Assembly (NCBI GenBank): GCA_030538275.1
Contig: JAUNUH010000001.1
Location: 248,001-312,000 of the forward strand
DNA: 64,000 nt
Direction: 5' to 3'
Origin: Flavobacteriaceae bacterium
GTDB taxonomy: Bacteria; Bacteroidota; Bacteroidia; Flavobacteriales; Weeksellaceae
Shown: positions 9,242 to 18,488 of the stretch, one piece after another
How positions within the stretch are numbered: the first letter of the stretch is position 1
Layout of the letters: every line of letters begins with the position of its first letter
Notes under the pieces: model-generated
Told to the model about the DNA's origin: nothing
Databases searched by the model: none
Seen by the model: only the letters and a program-made list of their open reading frames with translations
Made by a program: the position numbers and the translations under genes

Positions 9242-10795
9242 ATGAATTTCATGTTTTTATTGTATAAACGATGTATTTTGTTTTTGCCGTTTTTTTGTTT
9301 TTTTTCGCTTTCAGCTCAAAATTCTCTTCCCGACAATTGGGACCAATGGCTGGAAAATGGTCGAATAGATTGGCAAATTCCAGGAATGGCCGTAGGGATT
9401 GTAAAAGATGGTAAGATAATTTATGCAAAAGGATTTGGTGAAACACAATTGGGAAATAATGAGGCAGTAAACGAACATACCGTTTTCAGTATTGCATCCG
9501 TCAGTAAAAATATAACAGCTGCGGCATTGGCTATTTTGGTGGACCGAGGGCAAATCAACTGGGATGATAAAATAATTGAACATATTCCTTGGTTTCAAAT
9601 GAAAGATGCGTATAATACAAGAGAAATTACCATAAGAGATGCGTTGATTCATCGTGTAGGTTTGGGTAGAGTTTTGGGCAATAGACTCCAATTCATGACA
9701 CAGAATTCTAGAGACGACGTATTGCGTAGCGTCAAATTTATGGATTTGGAAAAAGAATTTCGTTCGGGATTTGTTTACAGTAATGTGATGTATTCTTTTG
9801 CAGGCCAAGTAATTCCCTACACAGATGGTAGAAGTTGGGATGATTTTTTGGTTCAGGAACTTTTTCAGCCTTTGGGAATGTACAGAAGTAATACGAGTAT
9901 TATTGATTTAGAAAAAATGACCAACATCGCATTTCCGCACCAAGAAATAAATGGCAAAATTGTACCCATAGACAGAAGAAACTGGGACAATGCAGGACCT
10001 GCTGGTGGCGTAAATTCCAGTATTCATGATTTGAATCATTGGATGTTGATGCAATTGGGAAATTCTGGCGAATTTGAATCAAAAACGATAATTTCTACCA
10101 AGCAAATGAATGAAATTCATCGTCCGCAAATTTCTACTGCTGGCCAAGACCCGCTTGCACCACAGTCTGCATACGGTTTGGGATGGCAAATTTTTGATTA
10201 TAAAGGTAAAAGGGTATGGACACACAGCGGCGCCACCGATGGTTTTAATTCCTTCATGTATTTATTTCCAGAACTAGAATTGGGGGTTGTGATGGCCGGA
10301 AATACCTTCAACAGCTTTGGAGTAGCCGTAGCCTATCATATCATGGATCATTACTTGAACGAAAAAGACAGAGATTGGAATCAATTTTTTCTAGAACGAT
10401 ACAAAGATTTGTATTCCAAGGTTCAAAAAAAGCGTAACGAAATAGATAATTCCCAAATAAAAAATACAAATAAAAGTTTTAGAAATTCAGAATATACAGG
10501 TTTGTTTCATTCTGATGCTTATGGTCAAGCAGAAATCAAAATAGAAAACAACCAATTGGTAATTCGACTATGGGATGATCTGCAAATGGAAGGTGTGCTG
10601 GAGCATTGGCACTATGACACCTTTAGGATTATTTGGAAAAATAGAGCTTTACGCGAAGAATTTATGCAGTTTTATATGGATAAATCGGGAAAAGTTTCTG
10701 CTCTTGATATAGAATTTTCTCTACGTCCAGAGTTATTACAAGTGGGTGCGTATCCTTCTAATTACACAAGAACCGTAAAATTTTCTAAACTTTAA
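9242..10795 (+). CDS. serine hydrolase, class C beta-lactamase/DD-peptidase fold with C-terminal DUF3471-like domain
   Basis: 517 aa. The signal peptide ends near SLSAQN (residue 27). The serine-enzyme motifs are present: SVSK (Ser86, Lys89), a YSN motif near residue 178 and HSGATDGF (HxG) near 331. A second domain covers about residues 400-517 with the shape of the DUF3471 domain often attached to these enzymes. Probably a periplasmic or outer-membrane-exposed peptidase or esterase rather than a true beta-lactamase. A second in-frame ATG at 9251 would shorten the signal peptide by three residues. It is followed by an AbgT transporter gene 56 bases downstream; together they could release and import a peptide-like substrate (inference). 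Confidence 0.88.
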   Translation: MNFMFLLYKRCILFLPFFCFFSLSAQNSLPDNWDQWLENGRIDWQIPGMAVGIVKDGKIIYAKGFGETQLGNNEAVNEHTVFSIASVSKNITAAALAILVDRGQINWDDKIIEHIPWFQMKDAYNTREITIRDALIHRVGLGRVLGNRLQFMTQNSRDDVLRSVKFMDLEKEFRSGFVYSNVMYSFAGQVIPYTDGRSWDDFLVQELFQPLGMYRSNTSIIDLEKMTNIAFPHQEINGKIVPIDRRNWDNAGPAGGVNSSIHDLNHWMLMQLGNSGEFESKTIISTKQMNEIHRPQISTAGQDPLAPQSAYGLGWQIFDYKGKRVWTHSGATDGFNSFMYLFPELELGVVMAGNTFNSFGVAVAYHIMDHYLNEKDRDWNQFFLERYKDLYSKVQKKRNEIDNSQIKNTNKSFRNSEYTGLFHSDAYGQAEIKIENNQLVIRLWDDLQMEGVLEHWHYDTFRIIWKNRALREEFMQFYMDKSGKVSALDIEFSLRPELLQVGAYPSNYTRTVKFSKL

Positions 10796-10851
10796 TTCAA
10801 TAAAAAAATTTGCTTACTTTAGCAAGATTATAAACTTTTTTAATTAAACAT

Positions 10852-12420
10852 ATGGAAGGAGCAGTTACGCCTCAGAGGAAAGGATTTGCCAATAAATTAC
10901 TAGATCTCGTAGAAAAAGCGGGTAACAAATTACCAGATCCAGCTATTTTATTCGCTTTATTGATGTTTATTGTTTGGTTTGTTTCATGGATATTTTCAGG
11001 AGTGAATTTTTCCGAAATTGATCCAAGAACCGGTGAGGCAATACAAATTAAAAACCTTTTAGAGCCCGCCGCATTGACAGATTTTATGTCAAATATGGTG
11101 AATACCTTTGTTACATTTCCTCCATTGGGAGTTGTTTTGGTGGCCATGTTGGGGCTAGGCGTAGCAGAATACACAGGTTATATCAATGCGGGATTACGAG
11201 CTATATTGTCTGTAACGCCAAAATCACTTTTAACACCTGTTTTGGTCGGAGTTGGAATTTTGAGTCACGTGGCTGTAGATGCGGGTTATGTATTGGTTAT
11301 TCCCTTGGGAGCGGTAATTTTTTACGCAGCTGGTCGCCATCCATTGGCAGGTATTGCTGCTGCTTTTGCTGGAGTTTCTGGTGGATTTTCTGCAACTTTC
11401 TTTATTCCTTCAAGTTTGGATCCTCTTTTGGCAGGACTCACAGAGGTTTCTGCACGTCTATCCTCTGATCCAGCTGCGGCTGATATGGTAATAAATCCAT
11501 TAAATAATTATTATTTTACAACAGCATCTACGTTTTTGATCATTGCTATAGGCTGGATTTTAACAGATAAATTTATTGAACCCAGATTACAAAAAACCCA
11601 AGTCGATGGTGATGAATCCGATTTGCCCAAAATGGAAAATTTGACGGCTTTAGAACGCAAAGGTCTCACACGCGCAACACTTGCCATGATTTTAAGTTTG
11701 GTTTTACTCATTATTTCGGTGATTCCAGCAACTTCTGCATGGCGCGCTGCAGGAGGTGAAATTACAGATTCTACTGCACCATTAATGCGTTCTATCGTAC
11801 CTATTATTTTTATATTCTTTCTGATTCCGGGTGTAGTATATGGTTATGTAGCCAAAACAGCCAATAATCATCGCGAAATCGTAAAAGGAATGTCCAAATC
11901 GATGAGCGGTATGGGATACTATATCGTCATGGCATTTTTCTGTGCATTATTTATTTACTCTTTTGGTCAGTCAAACTTGGGAGCATTATTCGCAATTAAA
12001 GGAGCCAACTGGCTCAAAGCTATGAATTTACACATGAGTTTTACCTTAGTGGGAATTGTAATACTCTCTGCCATGGTAAATTTATTAATCGGATCGGCTT
12101 CTGCCAAATGGGCACTTATAGGCGCAATATTGGTTCCAATGCTCATGGAATTAGGCGTCTCTCCAGATTTAACGCAGGCTGCATACAGAGTTGGAGATTC
12201 TTCCAGTAATATCATTACTCCTTTATTACCCTATTTCCCGTTGATTGTAATTTTCTGTCAGAAATATGTAAAATCCACTGGCATAGGAACTTTGGTTGCA
12301 TTGATGTTACCATATTCAATTACCATGATTGTTTTATGGACTTTATTTTTACTGGCATTCTGGGCGTTTGGAATTCCGTTAGGAATTGGATCTTCGTTTT
12401 CATTTCCTGCAGGTGTCTGA
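10852..12420 (+). CDS. AbgT-family transporter
   Basis: 522 aa with about 11-12 membrane segments, close to the family length. The sequence NKLPDPAILFALLMFIVW near residue 23 and SSSNIITPLLPYFPLI near 443 are characteristic of AbgT proteins. E. coli AbgT imports p-aminobenzoyl-glutamate; other members export sulfonamides, so the direction is uncertain. A near-consensus -7 (TACTTTAG, 10815-10822) precedes it, suggesting its own promoter. Confidence 0.88.
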   Translation: MEGAVTPQRKGFANKLLDLVEKAGNKLPDPAILFALLMFIVWFVSWIFSGVNFSEIDPRTGEAIQIKNLLEPAALTDFMSNMVNTFVTFPPLGVVLVAMLGLGVAEYTGYINAGLRAILSVTPKSLLTPVLVGVGILSHVAVDAGYVLVIPLGAVIFYAAGRHPLAGIAAAFAGVSGGFSATFFIPSSLDPLLAGLTEVSARLSSDPAAADMVINPLNNYYFTTASTFLIIAIGWILTDKFIEPRLQKTQVDGDESDLPKMENLTALERKGLTRATLAMILSLVLLIISVIPATSAWRAAGGEITDSTAPLMRSIVPIIFIFFLIPGVVYGYVAKTANNHREIVKGMSKSMSGMGYYIVMAFFCALFIYSFGQSNLGALFAIKGANWLKAMNLHMSFTLVGIVILSAMVNLLIGSASAKWALIGAILVPMLMELGVSPDLTQAAYRVGDSSSNIITPLLPYFPLIVIFCQKYVKSTGIGTLVALMLPYSITMIVLWTLFLLAFWAFGIPLGIGSSFSFPAGV

Positions 12421-12548
12421 TTTTTTTTGAAATGGAATATTATCGAAAGATGACTTTTATTTAATCCAAAAACCATTATTTTTTGATGTGTAAAAATTTG
12501 CTTCGAGCTTCTTATTGCTGTAAATTAGTGATTTTAAATTTTGAATAA

Positions 12549-13391
12549 ATGAAACAGCCTCCATATACAGTAAAATCCATAATTCCATCAGAAATTCCCG
12601 TGGCAGAAATGCACAATTATTTACGAGCATCTGTGGCACCCAGACCTATTGCCTTGGTGAGTTCTGTTTCTGCAGATGGAGAAATAGCTCTGAGCTCGTT
12701 TAGCTTTTTTAATGTTTTTAGTGCCAATCCACCGGTATTGATTTTTTCACCAACCCGTAGAGTTCGCGACAATAGCACCAAGCATACCCTAGAAAACGTG
12801 AAAAAAACTCGGGAATGCGTCATCAATGTTGTAACTGAGGATATTGTACAACAAGCTTCTTTGTCCAGCACCGAATTCGAAAAAGGAATAAATGAATTTG
12901 AAAAAGCAGGATTTCATGAGGTAAAATCAGATTTGGTAGCACCGCCTAGAGTTCTAGAATCAAAGGTTTCGTTTGAATGTAAGGTAAAAGAAATTTTAGA
13001 ATTGGGAACAGATGCAGGTGCAGGCAGCCTTGTCGTATGTGAAGTGGTGAAAATGCACATTCACGGAGAAGTACTGGGAGACGACGGTAGAATATGTACA
13101 GAAAGAATGAAACTTGTTGCTCGAATGGGAGAAAATTGGTATTCAAAAGCCTTTGGTGATGCTTTGTTCGAAATTTCAAAACCCTTGCACACACTTGGAG
13201 CAGGATTTGATAAATTACCCAGAGAAATACGGGAAAGTGAAATTCTAACCGGAAACGATCTTGCCAAACTCGCAAATATCGAAGCGATTCCGCCAGGTGT
13301 GTACTCAAGAGATGTACACGATCATGCACGCGCCAAGCAATTACTCAACAATTGTAGAATACATGATGCCTGGCAAGCATTAATAAGATGA
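12549..13391 (+). CDS. flavin reductase-like FMN-binding protein
   Basis: 280 aa. The FMN-binding split barrel is recognisable from PRPIALVSSVSADGEIALSS near residue 32, SFFNVFSANPPVLIF near 52, and VVTEDIVQQASLSS near 96. Members reduce flavin with NAD(P)H or bind FMN for a partner oxygenase. At 280 aa it is longer than the minimal ~200-aa domain; the C-terminal ~75 residues after ALFEIS resemble other proteins of this subfamily. Stand-alone gene with 128 bases of AT-rich sequence upstream. No partner monooxygenase lies adjacent (a luciferase-like enzyme is encoded 6 kb away). Confidence 0.85.
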   Translation: MKQPPYTVKSIIPSEIPVAEMHNYLRASVAPRPIALVSSVSADGEIALSSFSFFNVFSANPPVLIFSPTRRVRDNSTKHTLENVKKTRECVINVVTEDIVQQASLSSTEFEKGINEFEKAGFHEVKSDLVAPPRVLESKVSFECKVKEILELGTDAGAGSLVVCEVVKMHIHGEVLGDDGRICTERMKLVARMGENWYSKAFGDALFEISKPLHTLGAGFDKLPREIRESEILTGNDLAKLANIEAIPPGVYSRDVHDHARAKQLLNNCRIHDAWQALIR

Positions 13392-13466
13392 TTTTTATTA
13401 TGGATTTCATAATAAATCAACCTTATGCAATATAGTTTTTTCTTATTAACAGCCTAATTAATTTAT

Positions 13467-13474
13467 TATCTTTG
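13467..13474 (+). promoter_or_regulatory. -7 promoter element (TAnnTTTG) directly at the DUF1015 start codon
   Basis: TATCTTTG is followed by only four bases before the ATG at 13479. Transcription would start at or within a few bases of the ATG, predicting a leaderless mRNA. Confidence 0.55.
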
Positions 13475-13478
13475 CAAA

Positions 13479-14726
13479 ATGATAAATTTCAGACCTTTTA
13501 GAGCAGTGAGACCGGCAAAACAAAAAGCCACCACGGTAACTTCTCGTAATATAGATTATTACAATGAAGAGGAAATGGAAAAAGAACTTGCAACCAATGA
13601 CGAGTCCTTTTTACAAGTACTAGAGCCCAATATCCGGCATTCTGAAGAATCTCCCGACAATAGATTCAAAAAAGTTAGAAATAATTTTGAAAGATTTCTA
13701 GCAGAGGAAATTTTAATGAGAGACAATAAATCCTATTATATCTACGAACAACAAGATGCACAAGGTAATATTGTACCAGGTATTTTGGGTACCGTAAGTA
13801 CAGACGATTTTAATAAAGGTCTTATCAAAAAACATGAAAATACCCTAGAAGAAAGAGAAAAAAGATTTGCTGAATTTTTGAAAGTAACTCATTTTCAGTC
13901 GGATCCAGTAATGCTTACTTTTCCTGAAAATCAAAATATAGAGTTGATAATGTCTATGACGACACGCAACACGCCCACTTTAGAATTCAAAGGAAATGAC
14001 AACAAAATTCATCGACTCTGGCAAGTAAAGGATCGGCTGGTGATGAAACAACTCAAAACCGCAATCGAAAAACTTCCTGCCTTGTATATTGCCGATGGGC
14101 ATCATAGAATGGGCAGTTCTTCTCTCTACACATCGGCCATGCGAAAAGAAGAACCAGATTTTTTTGGCGGAGAAGCATTCAATTATGCAATGGCCATTTT
14201 GATTCCGGGAAATCATCTCAATATTTACGATTACAACCGTATGGTTACCGACCTGAACGGAATGACTACAGAAGATTTTTTGGCAGCAGTGGACAAAGTG
14301 TTTACTATTGTAGAAAAAGGCGAAAATCCCTATTTCCCATCTCATAAACATCATATTTCTATGTATCTGGATGGTAAATTTTATGGTTTATATGTAAATC
14401 AAAATTTACGAGGAATCCCCAAAGGATATGGAGAACTCGATACCTGGCTCTGGGAAGAACATATTTTAAAACCACTTCTTGGCGTTAAAAATATTCGGGT
14501 AGATGCACGTGTAGCCTTTCAAAAAGGTACAGGGGATTTAAGAGGTATTATGGACATGAAAGAAAAAGTAGATTCAGGCAAATTCAAAGTTGCATTTGGA
14601 TTCTACCCAATTGCTATTTCAGACTTGATTTTGATTGCTGACGAAGGACTCACTATGCCGCCAAAATCGACTTATATAGAACCGAAATTCCTTTCTGCAC
14701 TCACCATATTAGATTTGATGGACTAA
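13479..14726 (+). CDS. DUF1015 family protein
   Basis: 415 aa, the usual family length. The start is supported by INFRPFRAVRP, typical of the DUF1015 N-terminus. Other family landmarks are ILGTVSTDDF near residue 100, the strongly conserved IADGHHR near 203, and AFGFYPIAISDLILIAD near 368. Biochemical function is not established; it is sometimes annotated as a SpoOM- or HTH-like protein in databases without proof. Its TAA stop overlaps the ATG of the YggS gene by one base (TAATG), so the two are translationally coupled, a pairing also seen with serine/pyridoxal genes in other bacteria. Confidence 0.85.
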   Translation: MINFRPFRAVRPAKQKATTVTSRNIDYYNEEEMEKELATNDESFLQVLEPNIRHSEESPDNRFKKVRNNFERFLAEEILMRDNKSYYIYEQQDAQGNIVPGILGTVSTDDFNKGLIKKHENTLEEREKRFAEFLKVTHFQSDPVMLTFPENQNIELIMSMTTRNTPTLEFKGNDNKIHRLWQVKDRLVMKQLKTAIEKLPALYIADGHHRMGSSSLYTSAMRKEEPDFFGGEAFNYAMAILIPGNHLNIYDYNRMVTDLNGMTTEDFLAAVDKVFTIVEKGENPYFPSHKHHISMYLDGKFYGLYVNQNLRGIPKGYGELDTWLWEEHILKPLLGVKNIRVDARVAFQKGTGDLRGIMDMKEKVDSGKFKVAFGFYPIAISDLILIADEGLTMPPKSTYIEPKFLSALTILDLMD

Positions 14727-15382
14727 TGCCTATTCAAGAAAATTATGAGCTGATTCTGCAAAAATTACCTGCTCACGTACAGCTTATCGCCGTCTCCAAA
14801 ACCCAACCTATTGATAAAATTCTAGAACTTTATCATCTGGGACATCGTGATTTTGGCGAAAACAAGGTGCAGGAAATGATAGAAAAATATGAAAAACTGC
14901 CTCAAGATATTCGATGGCATATGATTGGTCATGTGCAATCCAATAAAATTAAATTTATGGCAGAATTCGTGCACTTGATTCATGGAATAGATAAAGTGAA
15001 ACGACTGAATGAAGTGCAAAAACATGCTCAAAATGCAGGAAGAATTCAGGATGTTTTGCTCCAAATTCATATCGCTCAAGAAGAAACAAAATTTGGAATG
15101 AATGAGCAAGAAGCGAGGCAAGTAATGGAATTGGTGAAGGAAAATCCATGGCCAAATGTAAATATTAAGGGATTGATGGGCATGGCAACTTTCACAGAGA
15201 ATTTAGAGCAAATTCAAAAGGAATTTCAATATTTAAATCAAATTTATTCCCAACTTCAGAAAGATTTTCAACAAATTCAAATTTTGTCTATGGGAATGAG
15301 TGGCGATTTTGAAATGGCCATAGAACAAGGAAGTAATATGATTCGAGTGGGAAGTGCTATTTTTGGAAAAAGAAACTATTAG
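14726..15382 (+). CDS. YggS/PLPBP family pyridoxal 5'-phosphate homeostasis protein
   Basis: 218 aa. The PLP-binding Lys lies in LIAVSKTQP near residue 25, followed by DFGENKVQEM near 48, WHMIGHVQSNK near 70 (Y/W-H-x-I-G-x-x-Q-x-N-K) and LSMGMSGDFEMAIEQGSNMIRVGSAIFG at the C-terminus, split here over the phosphate-binding residues. Known role: carries PLP and maintains B6 vitamer balance; no enzymatic reaction demonstrated. Overlaps the DUF1015 stop codon by one base and is co-transcribed with it. Confidence 0.93.
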   Translation: MPIQENYELILQKLPAHVQLIAVSKTQPIDKILELYHLGHRDFGENKVQEMIEKYEKLPQDIRWHMIGHVQSNKIKFMAEFVHLIHGIDKVKRLNEVQKHAQNAGRIQDVLLQIHIAQEETKFGMNEQEARQVMELVKENPWPNVNIKGLMGMATFTENLEQIQKEFQYLNQIYSQLQKDFQQIQILSMGMSGDFEMAIEQGSNMIRVGSAIFGKRNY

Positions 15383-15419
15383 ATTTTAATTTCTATCCAA
15401 TTCAAATTAAATCCGATAT

Positions 15420-16391
15420 ATGAAGCATGTTTTTATTTGTATTTTTCTATTATTTACTTGGATTACTTTTGCCCAAGACAAATATGTTTTGGTAATTCAT
15501 GGAGGTGCAGGATCCGTAAACAAGGCTAATATGTCTGTAGAGAATCAGCAGGCCTATCAAGATGCACTTACATCATCTCTTTTGGCTGGATATGAAGAAA
15601 TTCTCAAAGGCAATTCAGCGGTGGATGCAGTAGAAAAATCCATTATTATCTTAGAAAATTCACCCTTATTCAACGCAGGAAAAGGCGCTGTTTTCACACA
15701 CGAGGGATTAAATGAGCTGGATGCATCTGTCATGTTCGGCAAAACCCAATCAGCTGGAGCCGTGGCTGGCGTAAAATCAATTAAAAATCCCATACTAGCT
15801 GCACGTGCGGTAATGGAAAAATCTCCTCATGTGCTTTTGAGTAGGGAAGGAGCAGAGCAGTTTGCCGCAGAACAAGGACTTGAAATTGTAGAAAATTCTT
15901 ACTTTTTTTCTCAACCAGCATATGATGCTTGGCAACGTGTGCAAAAGTCAGAAAAAGAAAAAAGCATGAAAAGTGAAAATTCAGATAATAAATTTGGAAC
16001 CGTAGGTGCGGTTGCACTGGATTTTGATGGAAATCTTGCAGCAGGAACTTCTACTGGCGGAATGACAAATAAACGATGGGGACGAATAGGCGATTCTCCT
16101 GTAATTGGCGCAGGTACCTATGCCAACGAACAAGTTGGAATTTCTTCTACAGGTTGGGGAGAATTTTATATACGTGTAGTTGCTGCATATGATGTGGCTG
16201 CGCAAATCAAATACAGCAAAACATCACTTTCCGAGGCCGTGAAAAATACATTGGCGTCTATCAAAGAATTAGGAGGAAATGGAGGTATGATCGCCCTTGA
16301 CAAAAATGGTGAAATGACCGCACAGTATAACACCCAGGGAATGTTCAGAGCGGCGATTACAGAAAATGGGAAAATTTTAATAGAATTTTAA
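15420..16391 (+). CDS. isoaspartyl peptidase / plant-type L-asparaginase, secreted
   Basis: 323 aa with a signal peptide ending near FAQ (residue 19), so the enzyme acts in the periplasm. IHGGAGSV near residue 26 and NAGKGAVFT near 85 are family motifs. The N-terminal nucleophile Thr194 lies in FGTVGAVALD, where autocleavage would create the alpha and beta chains; GTSTGGMTNK follows. It removes N-terminal isoaspartyl residues or deamidates asparagine. Begins 37 bases after the yggS stop and may be read through from that operon. Confidence 0.92.
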   Translation: MKHVFICIFLLFTWITFAQDKYVLVIHGGAGSVNKANMSVENQQAYQDALTSSLLAGYEEILKGNSAVDAVEKSIIILENSPLFNAGKGAVFTHEGLNELDASVMFGKTQSAGAVAGVKSIKNPILAARAVMEKSPHVLLSREGAEQFAAEQGLEIVENSYFFSQPAYDAWQRVQKSEKEKSMKSENSDNKFGTVGAVALDFDGNLAAGTSTGGMTNKRWGRIGDSPVIGAGTYANEQVGISSTGWGEFYIRVVAAYDVAAQIKYSKTSLSEAVKNTLASIKELGGNGGMIALDKNGEMTAQYNTQGMFRAAITENGKILIEF

Positions 16392-16520
16392 GGAATTAAA
16401 TGCGAACAAATCAGAAATAGTTTTATAAATTTAACAAATGAATCAAGCCGGATAAATTTCATTGCAGAAATCAAAAAATAGAATTCTTCATGAGACTTAT
16501 CCGGGTTTAAATTTTAATTT

Positions 16521-17147
16521 ATGGCAAAAATTCTTAAAATTCATCCAGAAAACCCTCATGCTAGGGCAGTGGAACAAGTAGTGGAAGCATTGAAAAAAGG
16601 TGCGGTAATCGTTTATCCAACAGATACAGTTTATGGATTGGGTTGTGATATTTTCAACAAAGGAGCAATGGAACGACTCGCGCAAATCAAAGGAGTAAAT
16701 TTAGAAAAAACACAGTTTTCTATCGTGTGTAATGACTTAACGCATTTATCCACTTTTACCAGACCTATAGATAACTCAACCTTTAGAATGTTGAAACGTG
16801 CTCTGCCCGGGCCATTTACCTTTGTATTGAATGCAAATAATAATCTTCCGAGTTATTACAAAAGCAGAGAAACCGTTGGAATACGCGTGCCCAATCATAA
16901 GGTGCCTTATGAAATTGTGAGAATGCTAGAGAGTCCCATAGCCTCCACATCCTTGCATCAAGACGAAAATGGCCAATACTATACTGACCCAGAAATGATT
17001 GCAGATCGTTATGACAAATTAGTAGATATTATTATAGATAGTGGACCTGGAGGTATTGTCCCTTCGTCTGTGATTGACGCTACAACGGGTGAAGGCGAAA
17101 TAGAAATTTTACGAAATGGAAAAGGCGAAATAGAATCCTTTGCCTGA
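16521..17147 (+). CDS. threonylcarbamoyl-AMP synthase family (Sua5/YciO/YrdC)
   Basis: 208 aa. KKGAVIVYPTDTVYGLGCD near residue 29 is the YrdC nucleotide-binding motif; LPGPFTFVLNA near 96 and PIASTSLH near 142 follow. The family makes threonylcarbamoyl-adenylate for the t6A37 tRNA modification, which TsaD (encoded at 53719-54732) completes. The KxR residue set of true TsaC is partly altered (LEKTQFSIVCND instead of RPxxKPLxxL), which fits the YciO-like subgroup, so the t6A role is probable but not certain. A hairpin terminator follows. Confidence 0.82.
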   Translation: MAKILKIHPENPHARAVEQVVEALKKGAVIVYPTDTVYGLGCDIFNKGAMERLAQIKGVNLEKTQFSIVCNDLTHLSTFTRPIDNSTFRMLKRALPGPFTFVLNANNNLPSYYKSRETVGIRVPNHKVPYEIVRMLESPIASTSLHQDENGQYYTDPEMIADRYDKLVDIIIDSGPGGIVPSSVIDATTGEGEIEILRNGKGEIESFA

Positions 17148-17179
17148 AAACTTGTTTTATATCTTAAACTAAAACTACA

Positions 17180-17207
17180 AACCGTCGAGATTTTCGGCGG
17201 TTTTTTA
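17180..17207 (+). terminator. rho-independent terminator
   Basis: AACCGTCGA and TCGGCGGTT (one G-T pair) form a 9-bp stem around a 5-base loop, followed by TTTTTT, 33 bases after the YrdC-family stop codon. Confidence 0.8.
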
Positions 17208-17365
17208 TTTATAATTCGAGGAAAATAAATTCTTTTATAGGAAGCTATTTACCGTTCCTACACATTTTCGTACACTTCATGTAATTTAATGAGCCACTTA
17301 TACATTTGTTGATTTATGCAGCATGTTATTGAAATAAATTTGCTGTATCATTAAAACAAATCATT

Positions 17366-18289
17366 ATGAAAACTTTGAAAATTTTATTACTGATTATAAT
17401 GTCTGCATTTATGTTGCCAGCAAATGCACAAATACTCAAAAAAATCCAAAATCGAGTTGCAGAAAAAGTAGAACGTTCTATCATCGAAAAAACTTCTAAT
17501 AAGGCAGAGCGCACAAGTGATAAGGTGTTGGACGGTGTCTTGGACCCATCAACGGGTAAAAAAAGAAATAATTCAAACACAAATAAAGCAACTAAATCAC
17601 AAGATTCGCCAGATCAAGAAGAATATAATGAGTCAAACGAATATACTGATATGGCAGAAAATATGAAAAAATATGAAGGTCTTTTTGGAGGCGGAGATAT
17701 GGGTATGATCGATTTGGCCAAACTTCCAAAACAATATATTTTTGATTATGAATATAAAGTAAAATCAACTTCTGGTAAAAACGCAGTTAATTTCACCTAT
17801 TTATTCAGCAAGAATTCCTCGGCAATGGGCTTGCGTATGGAGCACGGATTTATGATAATTGATACCGAAAACCAAGCAATGATTCAGGAAACCAATGGGA
17901 AATTTACAGCCATTAAAATGTTTGATACAAGTGGGTTCGGCGATTTTGATGAGGAAGATGAAGACATAGATTTTTCTGATATCAAAATAACAAATTTACC
18001 CAACAAAACCTTTTTGGGATACAATTGCATAGGTCGTTTGATGGAAAATGATAAAATGCAAATGAAAATGTATGTAGCTCCGCAAATCGATGTGAATTTT
18101 ACAAATATGTTTTCTGAATCTACTTCACAAATGCCGAAATCAATGAAAGAAAATATACACAATATTCCAACAGGACTCATGATGTATGTTCAATATATGG
18201 ATAAAACTTCAAACAAAAAGAAAAATGAAATGACTATGGAATGTATCCAATTTGATGAAAAACGTATAACGGTAAATATTCGAAAATAA
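17366..18289 (+). CDS. secreted protein with DUF4412-like domain
   Basis: 307 aa. Signal peptide residues 1-22 end at ANAQ. A basic, helical segment (residues 23-75, Lys/Glu/Arg-rich) and an acidic low-complexity stretch precede a beta-rich domain containing FDYEYKVKST near residue 128 and GYNCIGRLMENDKMQMKMYV near 216, which matches the pattern of DUF4412 proteins (LolA-like fold). Function unknown; probably periplasmic. Preceded by about 160 bases after the previous terminator, followed by two hairpins (18305-18398 and 18446-18482). Domain call is from pattern only. Confidence 0.7.
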   Translation: MKTLKILLLIIMSAFMLPANAQILKKIQNRVAEKVERSIIEKTSNKAERTSDKVLDGVLDPSTGKKRNNSNTNKATKSQDSPDQEEYNESNEYTDMAENMKKYEGLFGGGDMGMIDLAKLPKQYIFDYEYKVKSTSGKNAVNFTYLFSKNSSAMGLRMEHGFMIIDTENQAMIQETNGKFTAIKMFDTSGFGDFDEEDEDIDFSDIKITNLPNKTFLGYNCIGRLMENDKMQMKMYVAPQIDVNFTNMFSESTSQMPKSMKENIHNIPTGLMMYVQYMDKTSNKKKNEMTMECIQFDEKRITVNIRK

Positions 18290-18304
18290 TTGAATTAATT
18301 TAAT

Positions 18305-18398
18305 AGCTGAGCTGTAATCCGTTCATCATTAAATTTCTCATATTCCTCATGTTTTTATTCAATTTCAAGCACGAACTTATTGCAGCTCAGCTTTTTTA
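18305..18398 (+). terminator. long-loop inverted repeat followed by T-run
   Basis: AGCTGAGCTGTAAT (18305-18318) pairs with ATTGCAGCTCAGCT (18379-18392, one G-T pair) and is followed by six T. The 60-base loop is unusually long for an intrinsic terminator. Confidence 0.5.
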
Positions 18399-18445
18399 AT
18401 AAAAATAATAACAAAGAATCAAACAAAATATTTAACCTAAACTAC

Positions 18446-18482
18446 AAATTGCAGCACATAACTTTTGTCGCTGCAATTTTTT
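18446..18482. terminator. bidirectional terminator between convergent genes
   Basis: AAATTGCAGC and GCTGCAATTT form a 10-bp stem, with T-runs on both strands, placed between the DUF4412-like gene and the convergent gene ending at 18489. Confidence 0.75.
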
Positions 18483-18488
18483 GATGAA

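Noticed and set aside
9311..9808. 165-aa minus-strand frame opposite the serine hydrolase gene
   Set aside because: Antisense to the conserved SxxK region; no coding character.
9242..10795. Beta-lactamase (antibiotic resistance) call
   Set aside because: The SxxK/YxN/HxG motifs plus a DUF3471-like tail fit serine peptidase-esterases; no AmpC-specific context is present.
16521..17147. Firm symbol tsaC
   Set aside because: The sequence is closer to the YciO-like subgroup in its KxR region, so only the family is given.
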